64,000 bases of DNA from contig NZ_SIHJ01000001.1 in assembly GCF_007859765.1 (NCBI RefSeq), positions 3,947,156 through 4,011,155 on the forward strand. The letters run 5' to 3'. The stretch's first letter is position 1; each line of letters opens with the position of its first letter. This document shows, piece after piece, positions 35,563-44,140 of the stretch. Under the pieces are notes generated by a model. That model was given only the letters and a program-made list of their open reading frames with translations. It was not told the origin of the DNA and made no database searches. Both the position numbers and the translations under genes were made by a program. This DNA comes from Posidoniimonas corsicana (GTDB taxonomy: Bacteria; Planctomycetota; Planctomycetia; Pirellulales; Lacipirellulaceae).

Positions 35563-36924
35563 GTGTCCCAGGTTGAAATGGAAAAACTCCCGTACAAGGT
35601 CCTCGACTGCACGCCCGAAGAGTTCGAGCGTCTGGCCGCCTTCGGCCGCCAAGAGATCAACCTGGCCGAGAACGAAATGCCAGGCCTGATGTCGTTGCGG
35701 GAGAAGTACGGCCAGGACAAGCCGCTCAAGGGCGCCCGCATCGCCGGCTGCCTGCACATGACCATCCAGACGGCCGTCCTGATCGAGACCCTCGTCGAGC
35801 TCGGCGCCGAGGTCACCTGGTCGAGCTGCAACATCTACAGCACCCAGGACCACGCCGCGTGTGCGGTCGCCAAGGCCGGCATCCCCGTGTTCGCCTGGAA
35901 GGGCGAGACCAACGAGGAGTTCGACTGGTGCATCGAGCAGACGCTGTTCGCGTTCCCGTCGGGCCAGCCGCTCAACATGATCCTCGACGACGGCGGCGAC
36001 CTCACCGCCATGGTGCACGACAAGTTCCCCGAGCTGCTGGCCGACATCAAGGGCCTGTCCGAGGAGACCACCGCCGGCATCCACCGGCTGGAGGTGCTCG
36101 CCAAGGCCGGCCGCCTGGCCGTGCCGGCGATCAACGTCAACGACTCGGCCACCAAGAGCAAGTTTGACAACCTGTACGGCTGCCGCGAGAGCCTGGCCGA
36201 CGGCGTCAAGCGCGCCACCGACGTCATGCTCGCCGGCAAGGTCGCCGTGGTCTGCGGCTACGGCGACGTCGGCAAGGGCTGCGCCCACAGCCTCCGCTCG
36301 TACGGCTGCCGGGTGATCGTGACCGAGATCGACCCCATCAACGCCCTGCAGGCCGCGATGGAGGGCTTCGAGGTCACCACCATGGAGCACGCCTGCAAGG
36401 AAGGCAACCTGTTTGTCACCACCACCGGCAACAAGGACATCATCCTCGGCGAGCACATGGTGCAGATGCCCGAGGACGCCATCCTCTGCAACATCGGCCA
36501 CTTCGACACCGAGATCGACATCGCCTGGCTCGAGTCGCAGGTGAAGGAGGGCAAGATCACCAGCGAGGTCATCAAGACCGAGAAGGAGGGCGCGGTCGAC
36601 CGCTACACCTTCAAGGACTCGGGCCGCTCGATCCTCACGCTCGCCAAGGGCCGCCTGGTGAACCTGGGCTGCGCCACCGGCCACCCCAGCTTCGTGATGA
36701 GCAACTCGTTCACCAACCAGACGCTCGCCCAGATGGAGCTCTGGAACAACACCGGCGACTACGAGAACAAGATCTACCGCCTGCCCAAGCAGCTGGACGA
36801 GGAAGTCGCCCGCCTGCACCTGGAGAAGATCGGCGTCAAGCTGACCAAGCTCACCCAGGAACAGGCCGACTACATCGGCGTCCCGGTCGAGGGCCCCTAC
36901 AAGCCGGACCACTACCGGTACTAA
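35563..36924 (+). CDS. ahcY: Adenosylhomocysteinase
   Basis: 453 residues from the GTG at 35563, supported by AGGAGA (35549-35554) with an 8-base gap. It hydrolyses S-adenosylhomocysteine to adenosine and homocysteine, clearing the product of methylation. Features: '[42 protein letters not shown]', '[43 protein letters not shown]', NAD-binding '[19 protein letters not shown]' near 230, '[10 protein letters not shown]' and the universal C terminus 'YKPDHYRY'. Strong terminator downstream. Confidence 0.98.
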   Translation: MSQVEMEKLPYKVLDCTPEEFERLAAFGRQEINLAENEMPGLMSLREKYGQDKPLKGARIAGCLHMTIQTAVLIETLVELGAEVTWSSCNIYSTQDHAACAVAKAGIPVFAWKGETNEEFDWCIEQTLFAFPSGQPLNMILDDGGDLTAMVHDKFPELLADIKGLSEETTAGIHRLEVLAKAGRLAVPAINVNDSATKSKFDNLYGCRESLADGVKRATDVMLAGKVAVVCGYGDVGKGCAHSLRSYGCRVIVTEIDPINALQAAMEGFEVTTMEHACKEGNLFVTTTGNKDIILGEHMVQMPEDAILCNIGHFDTEIDIAWLESQVKEGKITSEVIKTEKEGAVDRYTFKDSGRSILTLAKGRLVNLGCATGHPSFVMSNSFTNQTLAQMELWNNTGDYENKIYRLPKQLDEEVARLHLEKIGVKLTKLTQEQADYIGVPVEGPYKPDHYRY

Positions 36925-36950
36925 GCGGCCGCCATAAACCTGAATCTCAA

Positions 36951-36986
36951 GGCCCCCCGCCACGCTGTGGCGCGGGGGCTTTTTTA
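36951..36986 (+). terminator. Intrinsic terminator of ahcY
   Basis: GC-rich stem formed by GCCCCCCGCCAC and GTGGCGCGGGGGC with a single bulge and a 3-base loop, followed by TTTTTTATT, 27 bases after the ahcY stop. Confidence 0.88.
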
Positions 36987-37156
36987 TTGCCTCCGCGTCA
37001 TCACTGCAAAGTCAATCAGCGCAGGACGATGAAGCAAGTGCAGGTTAGGTAGCCATCTTTCGGTGCTCCGGAGGGTCACTCCGTGGTACTTGCTGACGCT
37101 TGAGGCTGCTGCTCTAGTCAGTGATGGCTAAGCTTTAGACTACCTTCGACTAGGCC

Positions 37157-37723
37157 ATGACCACGCAAATCAAAGACTCCATCTCATACGACCAATTTGA
37201 ATACGGCATTGTCGGATTCTATGGCGAGGGGCTGTTCGTTCCGAGCAGCCAGAATATCGAAGTACAGACTGCTTCGTCTGATTGCTGGAGAGGTTTTCAC
37301 TGTCGTTACATCATCAGGAATGACCAGCTGTTCCTATATGAGGTAACTCTTGGGTTGAGCGAACAAGACCGGAGGCTGATCCAGCAGGGGAGAGGGCCAT
37401 CGGTTTTCGCCCGGCCCATCTGCCTATGCAACGGTGATGAACAATCGTGGTCAGAGGGGCAACTCCACCCCTGTCAATTCCGCGAGCAGTACGGAGTTTC
37501 TGGCCTTGAAGAGCTAACGCCCTTCACGGGCGGATTGCTGCTCGCAAGAGACTTCGTCTGGGAACGGCACGAAGACCTAAACTTCCACCCGGCATTCCAG
37601 TACCGCACAGTGATCGAAATCAGGGTTGAGAAGGGAGTCGTCATTGAGAGCACATCTCATGCGGACCCGCACGATGCCTCGCCAACGCCAGATTTTAGCC
37701 GATACAGCTATCACTCCTACTGA
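37157..37723 (+). CDS. Low-GC hypothetical protein
   Basis: 188 residues ('MTTQIKDSISYDQFEYGIVGFYGEGLFVPSSQN'). I do not recognise a family. Globular composition with several aromatic beta-strand segments ('CRYIIRNDQLFLYEVTLGLS', 'GLLLARDFVWERHEDLNFHPAFQYRTVIEIRVEKGVVIES'), no signal peptide or membrane helix. Base composition and codon use are clearly less GC-rich than all neighbours, which suggests recent acquisition. It is isolated: 230 bases downstream of ahcY and upstream of a hairpin repeat module. The pattern 'LFLYEVTLGL' resembles immunity-type or phage-carried proteins only superficially. Confidence 0.65.
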   Translation: MTTQIKDSISYDQFEYGIVGFYGEGLFVPSSQNIEVQTASSDCWRGFHCRYIIRNDQLFLYEVTLGLSEQDRRLIQQGRGPSVFARPICLCNGDEQSWSEGQLHPCQFREQYGVSGLEELTPFTGGLLLARDFVWERHEDLNFHPAFQYRTVIEIRVEKGVVIESTSHADPHDASPTPDFSRYSYHSY

Positions 37724-38333
37724 TTCGCCAGAGAATCTCCGTTAGCCCCCCCTTATGCATTTGGAGGCGTCGTCCTGTGCGTCGAAGGGCCAGTGCAAAG
37801 ACCGCTTCGGCGTGAAACACCGGCGCAACGTGAAGCACCGCGAACGATGCACGGTGCGCCGCTGACTTTTTCTCACGCTTCTGTCCGATTCGTTTTGTCC
37901 AAAAACACGCGCGAAGCGGACAAAACTCGGTGCCCATCTTTCCCTAGGCGAGTCATTTGACGCTGTAATAGCAGTGCCTTCCCCTCCTGTGAGGAACATA
38001 CCGCCGATCGTTTTGTCCGATCGGGGGCCGCCAAACGACCCAAAACGGACAAAACCCTAGCGGCCCACATCGCACCAACTAACCGCGCAGCAGCGAACGC
38101 CACGGGCCACGGCAACCTCTGCGCAGCTCGAGCCGAGTATATACCCTGAATACTGCCGCCATTAGAGCACGCATGGTGGCCGGTTTCTACAAGAATCCGC
38201 GGCGTTCGGCTTTCGCTCTGACAGCCCTCCTGCATGGGGGATATCGTCAACCAGTCCATGCTCTGGCAAGCGTGGCTAATCGGTGCGAAGGAGTCTGAGC
38301 GGTCACGTTGCAGATCGCGTCCGCAGCTAGCCG
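37724..38333. other. 610-base intergenic region with hairpin module
   Basis: Contains hairpin module copy B (37892-38055) and otherwise nothing I can name. A 306-codon minus-strand frame across it runs out of frame through the GYF gene and is not protein-like. Confidence 0.5.
37892..38055. repeat. Hairpin repeat module, copy B
   Basis: First hairpin: GTTTTGTCC (37892-37900), 17-base loop, GGACAAAAC (37918-37926), both arms perfect. Second hairpin: GTTTTGTCC (38010-38018) and GGACAAAAC (38047-38055), also perfect. The starts are 118 bases apart, as in copy A at 3460-3610; the first hairpin including its 17-base loop is nearly identical to copy A. Confidence 0.8.
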
Positions 38334-38804
38334 CTAGTCCACCGCCCCAAACTCCAGCCCTTCCACATCCCGCGCCTCGCACCATTTGGGCGACTTGGAC
38401 GACCAGACGCGGCAGTGGGGCTGCAGCCGGCCCTGGCGGCCGTGCACGGTCAGCTCCTCGAAGGTGAGCGGGCCGACCTTGCCCTGTTCGCCGATGTAGT
38501 GCCAGTGCACCGGGCGGGGCTTGGCCGCGGCGGCCGCCTTCTGCTTGGCCTCCTCCTGCTCCTGCTGCTTGCGGTCGAGGGCCGCTTTCACATCCGGCGG
38601 GAGGCTGGCCATGATGATGGTCGACGCCGACAGGTCCTCGAACAGGCCCTTCACCCGGTCCGCGCCAACCCACGCTCCGTCGGGGCCCTTGCGGACCGAG
38701 TCGTCGGGGGTGATCTGATGGCTGCGGGCCATCTCGAGGAGCTGCTTGGAGGTAAACGGCCCCATCTCCGTACCCATCAGACGGCAGTACCATTCGGTAG
38801 CCAT
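38334..38804 (-). CDS. Tandem GYF-domain protein
   Basis: 156 residues from the ATG at 38804. Two GYF_2-type domains: residues 3-55 ('EWYCRLMGTEMGPFTSKQLLEMARSHQITPDDSVRKGPDGAWVGADRVKGLF') and the C-terminal half ('HWHYIGEQGKVGPLTFEELTVHGRQGRLQPHCRVWSSKSPKWCEARDVEGLEF'), joined by a Lys/Ala/Glu/Gln-rich helical linker. GYF domains bind proline-rich peptides; in planctomycetes such proteins are numerous and of unknown role. A GGGGTG ribosome-binding site and a plausible promoter (38866-38895) precede it. Confidence 0.82.
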   Translation of the reverse strand: MATEWYCRLMGTEMGPFTSKQLLEMARSHQITPDDSVRKGPDGAWVGADRVKGLFEDLSASTIIMASLPPDVKAALDRKQQEQEEAKQKAAAAAKPRPVHWHYIGEQGKVGPLTFEELTVHGRQGRLQPHCRVWSSKSPKWCEARDVEGLEFGAVD

Positions 38805-38865
38805 GACAACACCCCAGCGAAGAGAGAAAAGAGAAGAGTAGCCGCTGAGCGTTTCCGCTGCCTGG

Positions 38866-38895
38866 ATTCTACTCTGAACTCTCGGGCCAAGCCAA
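38866..38895 (-). promoter_or_regulatory. Candidate promoter of the GYF gene
   Basis: On the minus strand TTGGCT (38895-38890), 18-base spacer, TAGAAT (38871-38866), 61 bases before the ATG at 38804. Confidence 0.45.
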
Positions 38896-38932
38896 CTGGG
38901 ATTAGGCCGTCCCGCAGGTTGCCGACGGCGCG

Positions 38933-40273
38933 TCACTGCGCGTTAATGATCACCCGCCGGTAGGCGTACAGGCGTGGGGCGCCGTCGTCGCGGGTCTCGA
39001 GGATGATGTGGATCGACTTGCCGGCCGCGTCCTGCGGCACGCGGACGCTTGCGGAATCCGCAGCGGCGTTCTCGATGGGGACTTCCTTGCGGTAGGAGCT
39101 CGGCTCCCGGTAGACCGACCACGTGTAGCTGAGCGAGTCGCCGTCGGGGTCGCCGGTCCCTGCGGCGGTGAGTTCGACGGTCGACCCGGCGGCGGCGGCC
39201 AGCTCCAGCACCCGGTGGTTGGCGTCGCCGTTGACGACCGCCACGGGGTGGTGGTTGGCGGCGGCGTAGTCGTCCGTGACGCTCCAGTCCATGCGGGCGG
39301 CGAAGTCGTTGTTGTAGGCGTCGGCCCAGCGTTTGATGGCGGCGGCGCCCTCGGCGGTGTTGCCGTGCATCAGGTAGGGGTCGAACTCGCCCTCGTTCTT
39401 GACCGGCGACATGCTGCGGATGCCGGCCTTTTTCGCAATGTCGAAACGGCCGCCCCAGCCCCCCTGGTCGACCCGGTCCGGGTCGTTGACGCCGTTCGGG
39501 TAGACGTGCATGAAGGCGGGGGTGTCGCCCTCGGTGGCCCACTTGCGGTCCGGGTACATGGCGCCAAGCGGGCCGTGGCTCTGGATGTGCTCGCTCAGGT
39601 ACTCGTCGGAGGGCTGCCAGCCGTAAACCTTGGTGGCGCGGATGTACAGCAGGTCGGGGAAGTTCCTTGCGATCCAGGCGCCGGCGTCGTCCTGGCCGAG
39701 GATGTCGAACACCCGCAGCTTGCCGAGGAACTTGGCCAGTTCGTCAGCGGTACGGGTCGCCCGGACCTTCCAGATCGCCTGGGCCGCCGTGTTGGCGCCG
39801 CCCCAGCACATCACCCACACGGGCCGCGGGTCGTCTTTATCGACCGAAGCGATGATCAGCTCGGACCCGGGGCTGTCCTTGCCGTCGCCAACATCGCCCA
39901 TTCCGTAGCCACGCTGCCCCATCACCGATATCGCCCTCAGGTGCTCGACGTCGGGGAACCCCTCGGCGTGGGCCTGCAGGTTCTGCTGGACCTCGCCGTA
40001 GGCGTCGACCAGCTTATCGAGCATCTTGGCGTCGTGCTGCCGCTTCTTCCAGCAGCCCGTGGCGACCACCAGCCCTTCAAGATCAAACTCGTTCGCGCAG
40101 ACTAGCTGCCTGACCATCGACTGCTCGTCGTCGGGGTCGGCGCCGAGATCGGTCGTGTTGATGACCCGCGGCTTGGTGTGCTTGCCGGTGTTGCCGCTCC
40201 CCGGTTCCGCTGGGGCCGGTGATGAAACAAAACAGGCGCTGGCCAGCACGAACAGACGTGCCACTCGAACCAT
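38933..40273 (-). CDS. Secreted DUF1593 protein, nucleoside-hydrolase-like
   Basis: 446 residues from the ATG at 40273 with a signal peptide ('MVRVARLFVLASACFVSSPAPAEP'); a TTG five codons earlier is a weaker start. The core begins 'RVINTTDLGADPDDEQSMVRQLVCANEFDLEGLVVAT', an aspartate cluster like the calcium site of inosine-uridine nucleoside hydrolases, and continues with 'VWVMCWGGANTAAQAIWKVR' and 'GGWGGRF'. A C-terminal Ig-like domain of about 90 residues ('GSTVELTAAGTGDPDGDSLSYTWSVYREPSSY') follows. Related proteins occur in polysaccharide-degrading bacteria and may hydrolyse glycosidic bonds outside the cytoplasm; the substrate is unknown. Confidence 0.88.
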   Translation of the reverse strand: MVRVARLFVLASACFVSSPAPAEPGSGNTGKHTKPRVINTTDLGADPDDEQSMVRQLVCANEFDLEGLVVATGCWKKRQHDAKMLDKLVDAYGEVQQNLQAHAEGFPDVEHLRAISVMGQRGYGMGDVGDGKDSPGSELIIASVDKDDPRPVWVMCWGGANTAAQAIWKVRATRTADELAKFLGKLRVFDILGQDDAGAWIARNFPDLLYIRATKVYGWQPSDEYLSEHIQSHGPLGAMYPDRKWATEGDTPAFMHVYPNGVNDPDRVDQGGWGGRFDIAKKAGIRSMSPVKNEGEFDPYLMHGNTAEGAAAIKRWADAYNNDFAARMDWSVTDDYAAANHHPVAVVNGDANHRVLELAAAAGSTVELTAAGTGDPDGDSLSYTWSVYREPSSYRKEVPIENAAADSASVRVPQDAAGKSIHIILETRDDGAPRLYAYRRVIINAQ

Positions 40274-40417
40274 GAAGAGGACTCTCAAGTTGCGGTGAGG
40301 CGTGCCGACGCAAGGGTTGGTGTGATACGCAGCAGTTTAGCGAACCGAACGACGCGGGTCCAACAACTGCAACACATCGCCAAGCCCCGGTCCTTTCGAT
40401 GCAATCCGGGTATGCAA

Positions 40418-41845
40418 TCAGTCCACCTGCCGCAGCTGCAGCGAGTCGATCACCTGGCCCTCGGCCAGCGCGTTGGTGATCACGACCAGCCACGTGCCGG
40501 CCATGCACCAGTTCTTCCGCTTGAGGTACGCCAGCGCGTCCTGGATGGTCTTCTCGGGGTTCTCGGAGAACGGCATCAGGAACGGCTCGACGCCCCACGG
40601 CAGCATGAGCTGGCGGAATATGTCCTCGTGGTCGGTGAACGCAAAGATCGGCACCCCGCGCGGCCGCAACGCGCCCAGCACGTACGCCAGGAACCCGCTG
40701 CGGGTGAACACCACGATTCCCGACTCGCCCAGGTCCTGCGCCAGCGTGGCCGCCGAGCGGAGCATCTTGGCCTTCGGCTCGCGGAGCTTGATCGTCGAGT
40801 TGAGCTTGTAGTCGACCGACGGCTCGATGCTGCGGATCACGTTCTTGAAGACCTCGATGGACTCCAGGGGGTAGGCGCCGGTGGTGGTCTCGCCGGACAG
40901 CATCACCGCGTCGGCCTGCTCGCGCACCGCGTTGGAGATGTCGGAGATCTCCGCACGGGTCGGCATCGGCGAGGTGATCATCGACTCGAGCAGGTGGGTC
41001 GCGATGATCACCGGGCGGCCCTCGGCCTGGCAGGCCTTGACCAGCTCGGTCTGCACGAGCGGCAGCTCCGGGTAGTCGATCTCGATGCCGAGGTCGCCGC
41101 GGGCGACCATGATCGCGTCGGACGCCTTGATGATCTCCACCATGTTCCGCACGCCCGCCTGCTCTTCGATCTTCGACACGATGCGGGCGGACGACCCGAG
41201 CTCGGTGAGGTGCCGACGGAGCTCCTCCACGTCGCCCGCCTGGCGGACGAACGAGAGAGCGACCAAATCGATGCCGGCCTCGACGCCGGCGGCCAGGTCC
41301 TCGTGGTCCTTCAGCGTGAGCGACGGCAGGTGCACGTGCACGCCCGGCAGGTTGATGTGCCGCCGCGAGCCGAGCACGCCGGGCGTGAGCACCTCGCAGA
41401 GGATGTGGTTGGCGCCCTTCTCCACGACGCTGAGCCGCAGCAGCCCGCTGTCGACGAGGATGAACTGGCCCTCGGTGACCTCGTTCGGCAGCCCCTTGTA
41501 GTTGACCGACACGCGGAGCACGTCGGACGGCGGGCGGTCGTCGTGCGAGGTGCACAGCTCCAGCCGGTCGCCGCGTTTCAGTTCCACCGCGCCCTCGACG
41601 TCGCCGGTGCGGATCTCGGGGCCCTTGATGTCCATCATCACCGCGACGTGGCGGTCGAGCTTGTCCGACACCGCGCGGATCCGCTGCAGGATGCCGATCA
41701 CCCACTCCCGCGACGCGTGGGCCATGTTCAGCCGCAGGATGTCCACGCCCGCCGCGATGAGCTTCTCGAGCATCTCCGGCGACTCGGTGGCCGGGCCCAG
41801 GGTGGCGATGATCTTGGTGTGGCGGTAGGACCGGGTGGCGGGCAT
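40418..41845 (-). CDS. pyk: Pyruvate kinase
   Basis: 475 residues from the ATG at 41845 ('MPATRSYRHTKIIATLGPATES'). It makes pyruvate and ATP from phosphoenolpyruvate and ADP. Family features: 'TKIIATLGPA', 'MMDIKGPEIRTGDV', catalytic lysine in 'IVSKIEEQAGVRNM', 'IMVARGDLGIEI', 'VIIATHLLESMITSPMPTRAEISDISNAV' and 'ADAVMLSGETTTGAYPLESI'. The normally conserved 'LNFSHG' is 'LNMAHA' here, and 'ATQMLESM' is 'ATHLLESM'; these are departures from standard enzymes, though the catalytic residues remain. The C-terminal domain is short. Confidence 0.96.
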   Translation of the reverse strand: MPATRSYRHTKIIATLGPATESPEMLEKLIAAGVDILRLNMAHASREWVIGILQRIRAVSDKLDRHVAVMMDIKGPEIRTGDVEGAVELKRGDRLELCTSHDDRPPSDVLRVSVNYKGLPNEVTEGQFILVDSGLLRLSVVEKGANHILCEVLTPGVLGSRRHINLPGVHVHLPSLTLKDHEDLAAGVEAGIDLVALSFVRQAGDVEELRRHLTELGSSARIVSKIEEQAGVRNMVEIIKASDAIMVARGDLGIEIDYPELPLVQTELVKACQAEGRPVIIATHLLESMITSPMPTRAEISDISNAVREQADAVMLSGETTTGAYPLESIEVFKNVIRSIEPSVDYKLNSTIKLREPKAKMLRSAATLAQDLGESGIVVFTRSGFLAYVLGALRPRGVPIFAFTDHEDIFRQLMLPWGVEPFLMPFSENPEKTIQDALAYLKRKNWCMAGTWLVVITNALAEGQVIDSLQLRQVD

Positions 41846-42226
41846 CGCTGGTTCGGCGGGGGTTGGGGAGGCCTGTGGGGAGTCCAGGGTAGCGTGCAAG
41901 TCTCGTTCCGACCATGGATGCCGGGCGGCCCGCAACCGACTCGGTCGCGACAGTTCCCCCAAAACCCCGGCGGTCAGCAGTTTCTCCGCCCTTCTGGCCG
42001 CACCGGCGGAGCCGCGCTGCGGGGCATTCGCGACCTCAGCCTGCCCAAGAACTAGTCAGCCGGACGACGCAGCGCCGAACAATTTCACCCCGACGAAGAG
42101 AAGGGGGGAGAGCCTCACCCCTGCAGGCGTCGCGCGGCCTACAGGTCAGGCGGGCAGCACGTAGTCATCCCGGCATGATCGATTTCCCTAGCGAAAGCCC
42201 GGGCGCGACTAATTGAGGGCGACTAG
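41846..42226. other. Intergenic region, 381 bases
   Basis: Upstream of pyk and downstream of the CRTAC1 gene, both on the minus strand. I see no gene, hairpin with a T run, or convincing promoter. Confidence 0.4.
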
Positions 42227-44092
42227 TTAGACCGCGCTCGGGCGCCGGCATCTACGGCATTGGAGCGCCGTGCCAAGGAGCGTGAGCAGGATCGCCGCCT
42301 GCGGCTCAGGAGCGGCCGAGCGTGAGCTGGAGGCCGCCTCGCCGAAGGCGGACCGCCAGGTGGCGTACTGCGCGGCGCCGACGGGGCCGCCGTCGGTGTC
42401 ATTGGGCAGTGCGCCGGCGGGGGCGCCCAGGTTGTCGCGCCACACGGTGTAGTCGGCCGCGTCGACGACGCCGTCGGCGTTGTAGTCGCCCGGCAGCGAC
42501 GCGTCAGCTTCGACAACGCGCAGCGTCTGGTCGACCGTGACGTCGTAGAGCCGCTGGACGATGCCGCTGGGCCACTCGATGGTCACCAGGTCGACCGGCT
42601 CGGCCGAAGCGCCCAGGCCGAAGTGCGCCGTGCGTTCGCTCTGACTCAAGAAGCTGCTGCCCCCGTCGATCTCCCAGACGAGCTCACGGCTTGGGTCCTC
42701 CAGGTCCGGCGTGATGGTGATCCAGGCGCCAATCCCGTCGCGGTTAGAGACGACGCCCTCGGTCTCGATGCGGAGGTAGTGGCCGTCGTTGCCGCCGTCG
42801 TTGCGGTACAGCACCGGGGCGGCGGCGTGGTTGATCACCAGCAGGTCGAGGTCGCCGTCGGCGTCGTAGTCGAGGTGGATCAGGCCCCGCCCCTGGTCCC
42901 GGTCCAGCACGCCAGAGGCCTCAGACACGTCCGCGAACACGCCGGCGGTGTTCTGCCAGAGGTAGGTGCGGTCGTCCTCCCACCCGGCACCGTTGTAGCC
43001 ATTGGTGGCGGCGAGGTCGAGGTCGCCGTCGTTGTCGTAGTCGAGGAAGGTGGTCCCCCACGACCAGCGCGAGTCGCGTACGCCGGCCGCCTGGGTGACG
43101 TCGGTGAACTGGCGGTCGCCGTCGTTGCGGTACAGTCGGTTGAACCCGCCGAACGGGCCGGGGTACCGGGGGTCGTTGGTGATGTTAGTGATGAACCAGT
43201 CGAGGTCACCGTCGCCATCGTAGTCGCCGAAGGTGCTGCCCATGCCGTTGAAGTCGGTGCCCACGCCCGCGTCGATCGTGCCGTCGGAGAACGTGCCGTC
43301 GCCGTTGTTCCAGAACAGCTGGCTGGTCTGGAAGTCCGCCGCAAACGTCAGGTCGGTGTGGCCGTCGCGGTCGAGGTCGACGAACCGCGGGGCGTAGCGG
43401 AACGTGCGGTCTGCGCGGTACACGTCGATGCCGGCAGCCGCGGTAACGTCCTCGAAGCCGCCGGGCTGGGCGGCGCCCAGGTTCCGCAGCAGGCGGGAAT
43501 GCGAGTCCGCGACCGTGTTGCCCCAGTCCCCGGTGGCCAGGTCGAGGTAGCCGTCGTTGTCGTAGTCGCCGAAGGTCGCCCCCTGTCCACTCCTCGACAC
43601 GCCGCTGGCGAGCGCCGCCGTGTGTGCGACCCCGGCGTCGGTGAACACACCGGCGCCGTCGTTGAGGTAGAGGTAGTTGCGGGTGTAGTTGACCGTGGTC
43701 ATGTAGAGGTCGAGGTCGCCGTCGTTGTCGACATCGCCGGACACGACCCCGTTGGTGTAGGTCGGCAGCGGGAAGCCGGCGGTCAATGGGCGGGCCTCGA
43801 ACGTGCCGTCGCCGCGGTTGCGGTAGAGCAGGTCCGAGTCGTTCAGGCGGGTGAACACCAAGTCTACGCGCCCGTCACCGTCGAAGTCGCCGGCCGCGGC
43901 CCCGCCGGTGAAGAACGCGTCGCCGGGCAGGCCCTCGATTAACGCCGGGATCGTCTGCACGTGGTTGATCCCGGCGGCGGTCGTGACGTCGGTGAACGTG
44001 ACGCCGTGGGCGCTGGCCGCGCACGCCCAGGCGGCGCCGACGAAGGCCAGCGCCAATACAGGGCGGCGGCGTGAGCTGCACGGAGGTGTCAT
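42227..44092 (-). CDS. Secreted FG-GAP/CRTAC1-type protein with dockerin-like and PEP-CTERM-like tail
   Basis: 621 residues. Signal peptide ('VLALAFVGAAWACAASAHGV'), then six to seven FG-GAP/VCBS beta-propeller repeats with calcium loops such as 'GDFDGDGRVDLVF', 'GDVDNDGDLDLYM', 'GDYDNDGYLDLAT', 'DLDRDGHTDLTF' and 'DYDADGDLDLLV'. An ASPIC/UnbV domain follows ('GIGAWITITPDLED' and 'VDLVTIEWPSGIVQRLYDV'), then a single dockerin-like loop 'GDYNADGVVDAADYTVWRD' near residue 545, and the tail 'APEPQAAILLTLLGTALQCRRCRRPS', a short PEP-CTERM-like sorting signal. It should be exported and kept at the cell surface. Its start is 48 bases from the haloperoxidase-like gene stop, so the two may be one transcript. 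Confidence 0.9.
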   Translation of the reverse strand: MTPPCSSRRRPVLALAFVGAAWACAASAHGVTFTDVTTAAGINHVQTIPALIEGLPGDAFFTGGAAAGDFDGDGRVDLVFTRLNDSDLLYRNRGDGTFEARPLTAGFPLPTYTNGVVSGDVDNDGDLDLYMTTVNYTRNYLYLNDGAGVFTDAGVAHTAALASGVSRSGQGATFGDYDNDGYLDLATGDWGNTVADSHSRLLRNLGAAQPGGFEDVTAAAGIDVYRADRTFRYAPRFVDLDRDGHTDLTFAADFQTSQLFWNNGDGTFSDGTIDAGVGTDFNGMGSTFGDYDGDGDLDWFITNITNDPRYPGPFGGFNRLYRNDGDRQFTDVTQAAGVRDSRWSWGTTFLDYDNDGDLDLAATNGYNGAGWEDDRTYLWQNTAGVFADVSEASGVLDRDQGRGLIHLDYDADGDLDLLVINHAAAPVLYRNDGGNDGHYLRIETEGVVSNRDGIGAWITITPDLEDPSRELVWEIDGGSSFLSQSERTAHFGLGASAEPVDLVTIEWPSGIVQRLYDVTVDQTLRVVEADASLPGDYNADGVVDAADYTVWRDNLGAPAGALPNDTDGGPVGAAQYATWRSAFGEAASSSRSAAPEPQAAILLTLLGTALQCRRCRRPSAV

Positions 44093-44140
44093 CTATCCGC
44101 CCACGGTTCTGAGGATTGACCGGGCCGCCCCGCCCGCTGG

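Noticed and set aside
36987-37156. tRNA or small RNA gene between ahcY and the low-GC orphan
   Set aside because: No cloverleaf, TpsiC loop or terminator could be found in the region.
37873-38793. Minus-strand frame of 306 codons across the hairpin module
   Set aside because: It overlaps the tandem GYF gene in another frame and translates into Gly/Pro/Arg-rich noise.
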